A stretch of DNA of 64,000 bases, from assembly GCA_002917775.1 (NCBI GenBank), contig KZ627159.1:1-64000 (forward strand). Direction: 5' to 3'. Positions within the stretch are counted from its first letter, which is position 1. Each line of letters opens with the position of its first letter. Below are positions 1-9,700 of this stretch, in pieces. A program made the translations under genes and the position numbers. This stretch comes from Glaciozyma antarctica PI12 (lineage: Eukaryota > Basidiomycota > Microbotryomycetes > Kriegeriales > Camptobasidiaceae). Below the pieces are notes generated by a model, which was given only the letters and a program-made list of their open reading frames with translations, did not search any database and had not been told where the DNA came from.

Positions 1-1148
1 CCGCTCGAGCTTTGAGAGTGACAGCTGCAACGAGCAATAGTCAGGGGGAGTACGGTGGGGAAGGAACGACGGGAATCACCCCGAGAGTCGAGCAGTGCGG
101 CCTTGTTGGCGCCGCGAGGGGCGAGCTGCCAGTCAGTCGGACGAGGGACGGGAAGAACAAGCGACGCGGGTCTCCAACGAGCTCGAGGTCTCGCGTGCGA
201 GCGTCCCGGGGAGCAGCTACGTGAGAGTGAGGAGTCAGTAGCTACGAGAAGCGAGGACTGACGCAGCTCACCATCGAGCGTGAGTTCTGCGGGCCAGCGA
301 CCTCAAAAGTGGCTGCGAAGAAGCAACGGTTCAGTCGTGGCGAGGAAGAGAGCGCGAGCAGCTCACCACCAAGCGTGAGGGTCTGCGCGTCAACGTGGTC
401 GAAAGCGGCTGCGAGCGAGCGAGGGTTCAGTCGTGGCGAGGGAGGGAGGGCGAGCGAGCTCACCGCCAAGCTTGAGATCTTGTTCGCCAGCAAGGTTGGA
501 AGCAGCTGCGAACGTGCGAGGATTCAGTCATGGCGAGGGAGGGAGGAGCGAGTAGCTCACCGGCCAGGTCGAGATCCCGCTCGCTAGCGGGGTCCAACGC
601 AGGTGCGACGGATTGGGGGCTCAGTGGCAGCGAAGACGCCCGCACGCTGCTGCTCACCGGAACTTCTTATGTCCCGCACGAGAGACCGAAGCACTTCTTA
701 GCTCCTGCCCGTTTCAGACGCGAGGTAGGAGCGCGAGGTGACTTACACGCGCGAAGACGACCACGTACTCTCTCGACTTCCCCCTCGCGTGCTAGTCCTC
801 CACCCACATCGTAAGCTCACCTGTAAACGAGTACAGTTAGCTACCGCGAGCTGTTTACTGTGACGAGCACGCGCGGTCCCCTCCCCCCAGCCGACGCGTA
901 GACGACTTGCCGAACGCGTTGCAGTCTTCCTGACCGGAGGGCTCGACTTGACTCGGTTCCATCACGCGGAGGTGCTCGTGCTTGACCTGGGAGAGGATCG
1001 TTAGCATCTGTGAGCACGCGACGAGGTGGGGAAGGGAGAGAGGGAATCACACGCACAGGCTCGCGTTGACGATCCACGCTCGATAGGCGGCCGTCTTCTC
1101 AGGTTCTTGTTCGGGCAGCGCGTCTATGTCGAGACCTTGAACGTCGAT
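1..1148 (-). CDS. Unidentified spliced gene with tandem mini-exons (partial)
   Basis: I do not recognise this protein. Reading leftward, a first visible coding piece (1148-1053, with DIDALPEQEPEKTAAYRAW) is joined, after an intron ending CTAACGATCCTCTCCCAG, to a second piece starting at 986 (VKHEHLRVMEPSQVEPSG). No ATG lies in frame at the start of the first piece, so the 5' end is unresolved. Further left, an intron ends at about 815. From there the gene passes into an array of units about 97 bases long, each a GTGAGC-donor intron of about 55 bases plus an exon of 41-42 bases coding for about 14 residues (for example AASNLAGEQDLKLG and AAFDHVDAQTLTLG). The gene runs off the left edge. The oldest unit lacks an AG acceptor and one exon is 41 rather than 42 bases, so the reading frame through the array is not certain. 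The opposite strand is also open here, but the splice signals all point to the minus strand. Confidence 0.5.
266..658 (-). repeat. Tandem exon-intron array, period about 97 bp
   Basis: The donor sequence GGTGAGC (minus strand) occurs at 266, 361, 458, 555 and 652, giving spacings of 95, 97, 97 and 97 bases. Between successive donors lie an exon of 41-42 bases (561-602, 464-505, 367-408, 272-312) and an intron of 54-55 bases sharing a CCTCGCCAyGACTGAA block near the branch site and a TCGCAG end. The period is not a multiple of three, but a 42-base exon keeps phase 1 once the intron is removed. The copy at 561-602 has CGCAC where the others have CGCAG. Confidence 0.8.
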
Positions 1149-1751
1149 GGGGGGACATGGTAGGAGGCAGAAAGGAGAATCGAAATCGGAAGCTCAAACC
1201 CAGCAACAACGCTCGGTGCGCGCTTCTTTCCTCGGCGAGAGGGTCAGCTTCCTTCCACACTCGAGCTCAAGGAGACCAACAGCTGCAACCAGCTCATCCT
1301 CTCACCGCCACACACCAATTCAGCTGGCCCCACTCGCAGGTGAGGAGCCACGAGTCTCCCTGGCGTCCCCGGACCTTCGCAGCCCACTGACCCCCTCTCC
1401 CCACGCAGAGCAATCACATTCACCGTCTCGACAAGCTCATTACCAACACCTCTACCCCTTCCGGCGCACTACCACCTCTGCAGGCACACTCCGCACAGCT
1501 CTGCACGCGACCGTCAGCCCGCCCGGAGTCCGCACCAGGACCTTTGCGTCGACCCCTTCCCAGCGCCATCGATCACACGCTGACCGATCCCTCCCCCACC
1601 TACCAACCCGTCTTCACTCCTTCGCCCTTCCTCCTCCCCTCCTTAGCGACGCGCTTCACCGTATCCCGCTCACGTCCGCTTCTCCTCGGAGTCTCTCGGC
1701 ACTTCCATCTCTCCCACCTCAACCCGAATCAAGTCGTCCCGTCTCAGAGCG
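1149..1751. other. Divergent intergenic region
   Basis: About 600 bases separate the minus-strand gene at the left edge from the plus-strand gene starting at 1752. The plus strand is pyrimidine-rich, as in leaders of this kind of genome, and several open frames exist without splice or start support. I see no gene and no clear TATA element. Confidence 0.5.
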
Positions 1752-2713
1752 ATGTTGTTCAAGGACGACACAATTACAGTCTGGGAGTCGGTTCTGAAGA
1801 AGGCGGGAGCGGCGATCTTGTTGAAGCAGAAGCAGCGGGAGCGAACCGAGGCAGCTGGGCGTGGCGCTTCTGCTGTTGCCGGTCCATCGAACGTGGCTCG
1901 AGAGGGAGGAGTGAAAGGTTGGAAGAAGAAGCGTGCTCTATGGGAGCAGGATGAATACACGGGGGAAAGTTTCAAGGCGTCGAGGGTCGTCGAGGTGCGT
2001 CTTCCGTGGCGAGGTTTGAAGGAGGAGCCTCAGCTAACTTCCTACCGCAGGAGCTGGAAGAACCGCCCAGCCCAGAGCCCGTTATTTCTCGCAAGAAACG
2101 GAAGCAGCAGACCCCTCCCATCGCCTCGACGTCGCAGCTCTCTCCCTCGCCCTCCACCTCCGAGTCGTCGACACGCTCCAACCGCACCTCCAGAGCTTCG
2201 TCGGCCGCTCCCACTCCGAAAACAACTCGAACTTCGATTGTCCTCACGGGCGACAACGCCGTCGACCGCCAGCGCGTCCTCGACCGCGTCGTCCCCGAAA
2301 TCCTTCGCAACCTTCGCGAAGCGAATTATCCTGGCGCCGGGACTCGCGCACCTCCTGTCACTCCGACGCCCGAGGAGGAGGAGGAGGAGGAGGAAGAGGA
2401 GGAGATGGACGAGCTGGAAAGCGAGGACGACGTGGAGGTTCTTCCCGACGTCCCACCCGCGAGAAAGGTGCGGATTCTCGCCGAGGAGGATCCCAAATTC
2501 GGCTCCTGGGCCAAGCGGTTCCCCGCGGCGTGGAGAGTGCTCGTGGAGGAAGAGCTACTGGTGGAGCATAAGGCGTCACCCGAGGCGATTGTGGAGGATC
2601 GGGACGAGGAGGAGGTCGAGGACGAGGTGGAGGACGAGGTGGACGCCGAGGAGGAGGATGTGGGGAGCGTGATCAGTGATAGCGATGATGGCGAGGGGGA
2701 GGCTTTGTCGTAG
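1752..2713 (+). CDS. Acidic, probably nuclear protein of unknown function
   Basis: Two exons, 1752-1994 and 2051-2713, give 301 residues; the 56-base intron has GTGCGT, CTAAC and CAG, in phase 0. The N-terminus carries the motif WESVLKKAG (residues 11-19), followed by basic stretches. The middle has a basic KKRKQQ patch and Ser/Thr/Pro-rich sequence. A glutamate run (GAG repeat, near 2376-2405) and a very acidic C-terminus follow, around a central block RKVRILAEEDPKFGSWAKRF that looks folded. No enzyme motif is visible. A very similar N-terminal motif (WKSILQKAG) opens the Lys/Glu-rich protein at 24785-25507, so the two may be distant relatives. A nuclear or nucleolar role is only inferred from composition. 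Confidence 0.75.
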
Positions 2714-3046
2714 GCTGGCGAACTCCTGAGATCGGAGACGTTGGCTTCAGGCTTTGAAGCCGCCTCGCACCGAGGCAGAGAGAGAGCGCGGAAAGGAGAG
2801 AGAGCTGAGATGGGTTAAGGTCCAGAGGCGAGGTTAGGAAAGTCGTCTGAGGGGCTCATCGCAGAGCAGTCTCGAAGCCGTAGTCCTGACGGCGACGTGA
2901 CGAAGAGGAAGACGGGAGAGAGTCGTCGTCGTCCTTGAGTCGCGCCCTGACTCCTCCCAGCACCACGGTCCTCGCCGCCCTCCACCAACACCAGCGGAGA
3001 ATCCCAGCAGCTTTCTCGAATCGTCCCGACAGCGAATCCAACGCGC
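2714..3046. other. Convergent intergenic region
   Basis: These 333 bases lie between two convergent genes (stop codons at 2713 and 3047) and should hold both 3' ends. I see no gene. Confidence 0.6.
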
Positions 3047-4870
3047 TCAATTCACCGTTGCGGTTCCCTGCGCGCCCTTCTCCTCGACCGCGCTCTTCAA
3101 CCTCGCCAATGCGATCCCCAACGCTTCCTACGCATCGAGAAGCCATCAGAGCTCATTCACACAAGAACGACAAAGAACGATCGCACCTCTGTCCGGACCG
3201 TTCGGCTCCCTTGCCCCTGCACGACGTTGACCCAGTGGTCGAAGAGGTCTCCCGCATCTTCGGCGCCGAGAGGGATGAGAGGATCGGCAGCAATGGTGAG
3301 CTCAAGGCCTGACAATGGACCGAGCGTGAGGAGGAGATGCCTGCGAGGATCGGTCAGCTTCGAGCGCAGAGCCGCAGAGGGAGCGAACGGAACGCACCGG
3401 AACGGCGGGAGCTCTGTCAATAGATCCTCAATCGGCGTCCCTCGTTCGCTCGTGCCGATCGATAGCGAGTACCCGCCCGCGTCGGGGAACGGGCTCTCGG
3501 AGAAGACTTGAGCTAGCGAGCTGGCGACGCGCACACGGTAACCCCAGTAAAGGCCTGATTCCGAAGTGGGGATAGAGGGAGGGACGAGGCATGCTGGTGA
3601 TGAAGCACAACTTCAGCTTACGCACGCTTGCAGGGCGAAACAGGCGAGCATACCGAGAGGCGAACTGTCGGAAGGCATTCGCACCGTCACGCGAGTACCC
3701 AGAGCCGCGTCCGTCCCCCCGCTCGCCTCAATCGGGTCCCAGCCCCCAACATCGACCAGCACGAGATCAGGATCTGCTCCTCGCTTGTGTGCCCGGTCGT
3801 CGGAGGTAGCGTTCGCAACGATGACACCCTCGCGGAACGGAGAATCGTCGTCGCGTCGGAGATGATGAGGGCAGTCGAGAGGAGGGAGAAGGCCGGCGAG
3901 TCGGAGGGAAGGGTGCAGAGGGAAAAGTGACTTGCGCAGATATCTGAGAAAAGGTGCGACGTCGTTAGATTGGAGAGCAGGGCGGGGAGCGAGTTGAAAG
4001 GAGGGACGCACTGCGGTGTCTCGAGATACTCGAGAATCCGTGCGAGGAAGGTCGCGGGATCCTCGTCTTCCTTGGCGTCGGCTGCTGAGGTATCGCGGTA
4101 CTTTCCTCGAGGCTTGTGAGTCGCTTGAGGAGCGGCGGAGGCGTCCATGTACACGACAATCTCGGCGACGGAGAAGATGGCGCATGTTCGTGCGATCTGT
4201 AGAGTTGTACGCATCAGTAATCAATCCTGCGTTGCGTGAAGCACTGCTCCTCTCCTCCCTGGGAGCTGTCGCGTCCCTGGTCCATCCTGGTGTGAGGCGA
4301 CCCAGAGGTGCTCTCGCGGCCAGTCGAGCCCTCTTCACCCGACAGAGGGAAGAGGCCGGACAGCAGCAGTACACTGGAGATGTGGTAGCCCTTTAAACTT
4401 CCAGTTCCAACAGCAGCGGCAGCCACGGAGCTCCTCCTGGCCTTTGCGCGACGAAGACCAGGGACGCACGACTGGCAGGTCAGCTCCCCACCGCTCCCGC
4501 CAATCCCTTCCCGTTCCTCGCAGGGCTTCCACTGCTGTGAAGCGCTTCCAGCTTCCACTCCAGGCCCAGTCCCGCTCCACCGTCCACCGCCAACCAGCGC
4601 AAGACTCACCTGACCCGCCAACCACGCCCTGAGCTCCATCGTCTGCGCATTCAACACGATGCTCCCCGGGATCGCAATTGAGATTGTCCAGTCCCTTCCG
4701 TCGCTCTCCTGCGCGCGTGCTGACGGCTTCTCGGGGTGGTGAGCTGCGATGAAGGAAGCGGCGGACGCGGAGGAGGTGTCCGTTCGAGGGCGTTTAGCCT
4801 GGGCCTGGCGTGTTAGCGCGAGTTGCGGGGATAGCAGAAGAAGGCGTACGGGCTTGGAAGAGTGCGACAT
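3047..4870 (-). CDS. SPOUT1/CENP-32-like RNA methyltransferase
   Basis: Five exons (4870-4610, 4196-4012, 3943-3654, 3593-3187, 3127-3047) give 407 residues, close to the usual length of this family (human C9orf114/SPOUT1 is about 376). Known members are SPOUT-fold, SAM-dependent RNA methyltransferases with an inserted OB-like domain, acting on RNA and at spindles in animals. Visible family blocks are AIPGSIVLNAQTMELRAWLAG (split here: TISIAIPGS, then LRAWLAGQ), ARTCAIFSVAEIVVY, LDCPHHLR, SPFREGVIV, GLYWGYRVRVA, LSIGTSERG and the C-terminal VQGQGSRTVRTE knot region. All exon phases agree. The first intron is long (413 bases). The last exon was found from the family C-terminus; without it the protein would end just after VRTE. 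Confidence 0.88.
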
Positions 4871-4914
4871 GCTGGCTGCGATAGTGCGCGGTTGTTTGGC
4901 GGAAGAAGAGCTGT

Positions 4915-5294
4915 TTAGGTCGACTTTTCGTGGACGACTCTCCGTTTCGACTTCTCTCGAGCCATCTGTCCCCTGCTATCTGGCTTGCTTGCGAAGGTAG
5001 TCCAAAGCTTTCTCGCGAACAGAAGGAAGTCCCCGAGCGCAGCCTCACGAGCGAGCAGCTCCCACCCGTCGACGCGTTGCTGCGCCGGCCTCACGCTCCC
5101 TACTCGCTCCACGGCTCTCCAGCACACAGCGATACTCGTATTGCGTAGGATTACAGAACACGTGCGCGGTCTCGGGCTTTTGCCGTGCGGGTGGAGCTGC
5201 GCGTTCATGAGAGATCAGCGAGAGCTTCTTGAGCAGGACACGACGAGAAAGACGCACCTGCAATCCACACCACAACCAGCACAGCAAAGACCAT
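4915..5294 (-). CDS. Possible small membrane-anchored protein
   Basis: A short gene may lie between the BMT6-like gene and the SPOUT1-like gene, on the same strand. ATG at 5294 starts MVFAVLVVVWIA, a hydrophobic stretch. A GTGCGT intron in phase 1 leads to an exon from 5196 with APPARQKPETAHVFCNPTQ. The 3' end is open to two readings: an intron to an exon at 5079-4915 (about 90 residues in all), or a 55-base intron to a short end KALDYLRKQAR (about 67 residues). Just upstream, a good intron (GTACGT to GGTGCAG) begins inside the 3' flank of the BMT6-like gene, so the transcript may start in that gene. I do not recognise the family. Confidence is low because the product is short. Confidence 0.35.
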
Positions 5295-5396
5295 TCAAAG
5301 CGCGCGAGTCAAAATAACTGCACCGATGAACAAGGTCAGCTCCTGCATTGGCTTCTGGCGTTCAGCCGACGTACCTCGCCTCCCTCCGCTCCCGCC

Positions 5397-6518
5397 TCAC
5401 AACTTTCGATACAACCGAATCACCACCCTCGTGTTCTCCAGCTTGAGCGGGTACGCGTGCGCAGTTCCCTCGGGCATGCGGTACCAGGTCGACTCCTCCC
5501 CTCGCAGCTTCTTCCACTGCGCCTTGCCCTGCCCTCCCGCCTTGTCCTCCGCCAACGCATGATCGAGCATCATTCCCAAGGGGTACGTTCGTCCCGAGTT
5601 GCCGATGGGAATCTCGGCGAGGGAGGCGGATTCGACGACGAGGAGGAGGGTGTCGGGCTGAGCGAGGGAGGTGATGTGGTGGAGGAGAGCCATCGTCTTG
5701 ACGCGGGATTGTAGGAAAAGCTCCGAGATGGTGAAGAGGAGGGTAACGAGAGCTGCGTTGCCGTAGTCGATCGCCGAGGAGGGGGAAGGGAGGACGGAAG
5801 TTGAAGAAGAGGAGGAAGGGAGGGGTACGTCGGTGAGGACGTCGGCGGTCTGAAAGACGACGTTGAAGTGATCTCGCAAGCCCCACTCTGCAAGCATAGC
5901 GTCCTCCTGCTTCGCCAGGACCGCAGACCAGTCGCAGTTGTCGACCGCGACCACCTCGACCTTCCCTCGTCCCTTCCACTTGGCTCCCTCCTTCGACAGC
6001 AGGCTCCCAATCGCCACCACCTCGCTCCCCGCTCCTCCTCCTAGGCAGATAGCCTTCCTGACCTCTCCCTCCACGCTGCCCGTCAGCGCCTTCTTGATCT
6101 CTGGGCTCTCCCTGCAGATCTTCCGGTACACCAATGCTCGCGAAGGAACCCAACGGGCAGCGTACGCCTCGCGGTACTCCTCCTTCCCTCCGAACGCCTT
6201 GGCGTAGTCCTTTGCAAAGAGCGCTGCCTTGACCTCCTGCATCGTCGCGTTGAGGTTGGTCGTCTTGAAGAAGGGAGACGAGAGGCGACGAAGGAAGTGG
6301 AGGAGCTCCTCCTCAACGCGCGTGATGGGGGCGATGGGGGCCGACTTGGTAGGAGCTAGCTCGACGATCTTCTTCTCGGGCGCGTAGATGTCGACCTTGC
6401 GGTTCGGAAGACTGGAGGAGAAGAGGTTTAGTGAGAACCGCTGCAGGGGAAGAGGGAGAGGGCGAGAAGCTCACGGCGCAGGTGCGTCAAAGACGCCTAG
6501 GGATTTGACCTGAACCAT
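5397..6518 (-). CDS. BMT6: BMT6-like 25S rRNA (uracil-N3) methyltransferase
   Basis: Exon 1 (6518-6475) encodes MVQVKSLGVFDAPA; exon 2 (6411-5397) encodes the rest, for 352 residues. The family to which yeast Bmt6 belongs (Methyltransf_34) methylates a uridine of large-subunit rRNA using SAM in the nucleolus. Visible family features are the YREAYAARWVPSRALVYR block (about residues 100-117), the SAM-binding loop AICLGGGAGSEVVAIGSL, the acidic VVAVDNCDWS strand, and a long Rossmann domain ending YPLKLENTRVVIRLYRKL. The predicted protein is slightly longer than usual, with an N-terminal extension of about 85 residues. Assignment to Bmt6 rather than another paralogue rests on remembered family motifs. 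Confidence 0.8.
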
Positions 6519-6704
6519 GCTGTAGAGGAGAAGCTGGGGAGAGTCGAGCGAGAGAGGGAGGGGAGGAGGAAGAGGGAGCGAGCTCTGCGGTCGACGAATT
6601 TGCGGGTTGTACTTTGTTGTCGCTCGCTGTGGTTGCAGAGGACCTCTCACAGCTCCCAGTACAAGCTGCTTCCATGAACAAGATACGCTAATAAATGACT
6701 CCTG

Positions 6705-9700
6705 CTACCACTGCTTCCGAATAACCCGCTGCACCTCGTGCAGCCTTGCGACCAACTGCGCCGCTCCTCCCGTCGTAGCGAGCACCATCAGGTACTTGCC
6801 GATCGCCGTATCCACCTGCGTGGCCGGGAACGTAGTCGCAACCAAGTAGGGGGAAGAGGAGACGTGCGAGGAGGTGGTTTCGGCGAGCCACGACTCGAGG
6901 AGGGTAGCGAGGTCGGTGGCGAGGTATGCGAGAGCGGCGTTCGAGTGCCATGGAGGAACCTGGCAGTGCGCTCGTCAACGAGAGTAGGAACGATCTGAGA
7001 GACCCGCGTACCTTGGTGGTGAAGAGCTCATCAAACACGAGGAAGACCGCTTCCCACGGAACGCCAGCGTCGTGGAACGCCAGAGGTACCCAACCGGCGC
7101 GAACGTCGCCTCGGTTCTCGTAGCTGTACTTCTCGAAGATGTTGGCGAGGAAAGCTGCGGAGCGAGAGACAGTCAGCGGAAGAGCGCGGCGAGTCTGGGG
7201 AAGGCGGAACGTACGAAGCGGGAAGGCGACGTCCGAGGAATGGAAGCGACGCCCAAGCTCCACGACCTTTGCCGTAAGAGCGTTCAATCTCCGCTCGACA
7301 GGTTCGTCTTCGACTGCAGAGAAGAGATTAGCTCCCGTCTATCAGTTCGCAGGGAAGAAGAACTTGCTCCGCTCGAGGATCGCCTCCCAAGTCGCTTGCA
7401 CCAGCACTGGATCGCGGTGGTCCGAGACGTGGAAGATGAGGAGCACAATCTCCAGTAGCCCATACGGCTCCGCAAACTCGGAGTACAGCTGCGAGCGAAT
7501 CGTCAGCTCAAGCCTCTGCCGCAAATGCCCGCAAACCCACCTCCGAGATCGTGTACAGTCCTTGCTCGACCCACTCGAGCACGCTCTGCTTCTCCGCATC
7601 CTCCAGCTCGAGCTCCTCGATGGCACGGTAGATCTCGATCTGAACTTGCGCGACCTCGAGCTTCTCCTCTGCGTCCGTGAGGAACTGAACGGCGTCGCCT
7701 CGGCTCGAAGGGAATTCGGATTTGGCGTTACCGACGGCGAGGGAGAGGTACTCGACGCGCTTGTGAATGGGGAGGGGGTAGCTGCGAGAGAGGCAGGTCA
7801 GCGACGTGCAAGCTGGGCTAGGGAGAGAACGTACGCGGGAGTGTCGGCGAGGGCGGCAAGAACAGATGCAGCCTGGGCATAGCGAGAGGTCCGGACGTAG
7901 TACTGCCAGAGTAGGTCCGACTTCTCGAGCGTCGAGGGATCGCGGGAGAGGTAGGATTCGAGGTAGGGGGTTCGGGTCTGCAGGCCAAGTCAGTAGGTCT
8001 TCGAAGCGGCGAGAGAGGAACGCGTACCTCGAGAAGCTGGTCGGTCATCCCGCGCGAAAGGTACCAATCATAAAGCGAGAAGTGGAAGAACTCGTCCTTG
8101 ACGGAAAGAGCCTTGTTGTAGGCGTTTGTACGGAGTCCGTCGGCTTCGTCGTCTGCGGACAGAAGGTTAGTCGCCGTCGGAAGCAAGCGCGACGGTTCAG
8201 CTCACAGGAGAGCGCGGTCTGACTCTGGTCGTGTAGGCTGATCCGGTTGGGCTGCGACGCCTCGTTGAGCAGCTCGTCCGTTCCTTGAAGCGCAGCGAAG
8301 GCGAGCTCGTTGCACTGCTTGCGGAGGGCAAAGGTCGTAGCACGAGAGTCATTCACCGGAGCCTCGTCGAGCCAGTACGATACCGCCTTGTCGGTGGGGT
8401 CCCACTCGTGTGCGCATTTTAGCGCAAGGTCGATGACGCCTGGAACGAACGATCAGCATTGCTCATCGAGGAAGGGGCGGAGAGACGAACCCAACGGGTA
8501 CCGCATCGAATTGTACTCGTCGCAGATCTCGGATAGGCGCGCAAAGGAGAGGTGCTTGGTACCCTTGAGGAACAGCCTGAAGAACTCGGTCAGGATGAGG
8601 ACTTGAGACGGACACGAGAGACGAGCGACGAACCGTAAGGACTCGCGAAGGCATTCGAGACGCTCAGCGTTGTCGGGCGTGACCTTTGCTCGTCGAATCG
8701 CCTCGATGCCCTGCGTACGGCGATAACTGTCAGCGAGCTCCGGAGGGAAGGAGAGAGCGGACTCACCTTGTACAGCAGGACGTCGTCTGCGCTACAGAAA
8801 GTCCCACACCGCTGCTGCAAAGTATCGCTGATGGCGTCAACCTGCGTACTCATTATTCAATTACGAGATCTCGAAGACGGTGAGGCACGAACGCACGCTG
8901 AGCTGACGGCCGATCTGCTGGTTGATGATGGCGCTGACGAGGCTGCGAGCGGTATCGCGACCAACCTGAGTCGTGAGGAGATCCTGGTAGGTGAGTTTGA
9001 GTAAGGCTTGTTGAGTCGCCGGCTGGCACGAGGCGATGATGTCGGAGATCTTGTAGTCGATGAGGAGGAGGATGAAAGAGAGGGCTTCGACGGATTGGGT
9101 GAGAAGGAGGCGAAGGCCGTTGAGAGAGGTCTGCTCGGCTTTGTAGGCGACGGCAGCTTGAGCGGATCGACCACCGTCGGGTAGCAGCGTGAAGAGCTGT
9201 TGCTCTCTGCGCGAGACGGCATCAGTTGAGAACGAGATGATCGCCGAGGGAGCGAAAGAACGCACTGCTCGACAAAAGCCCGAAGCGCGTTGAGATCCCG
9301 CTGGACGCTCGTGAGGATCGCCTCCGGGACCAGTGCGCTTTGTCGACTCTTGTCGTCCAACGTGGGTCTGCTGAGGAGATCAGCAAAAGTCTAAGGATGC
9401 GCGGGCGAAAGGAGAGCTCACGTTGCGCAAGTAATGTTCAGCTTCCAGATGGGACGGATGAGGCGAGCAAAGTTGAACGCGAGTCCCTCGTGCCGACCGC
9501 TGAAGATGATCTTGTTGTCCGACGCCGCCGCCTGCTGTCCAGCTACTCGCATCAAAGGATCAGCTACCATCTCAATCCCAATCCAAAACACAACGCACCT
9601 CCATATCCTCCGCGATCCACCGAGACGGGTCGTCCTCCTCCTTCAAAAAACAGCGACTTGGCGTGCTCGGCGACGGTACTGCTGGGAGCTCGAGGATATG

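Noticed and set aside
12-814. Overlapping plus-strand open frames of 60-95 codons over the repeat array
   Set aside because: The 97-base period is not a multiple of three, so these frames do not form a protein repeat, and all splice signals in the array are on the minus strand.
5362-6153. 263-codon minus-strand open frame inside the BMT6-like gene
   Set aside because: It is a shadow of the BMT6-like coding exon in another frame, with low-complexity Arg/Gly/Ser composition.
7541-7781. Two-base phase error in NUP170 exon 16
   Set aside because: It came from misreading the start of one sequence line; the recounted exon of 241 bases is in phase.
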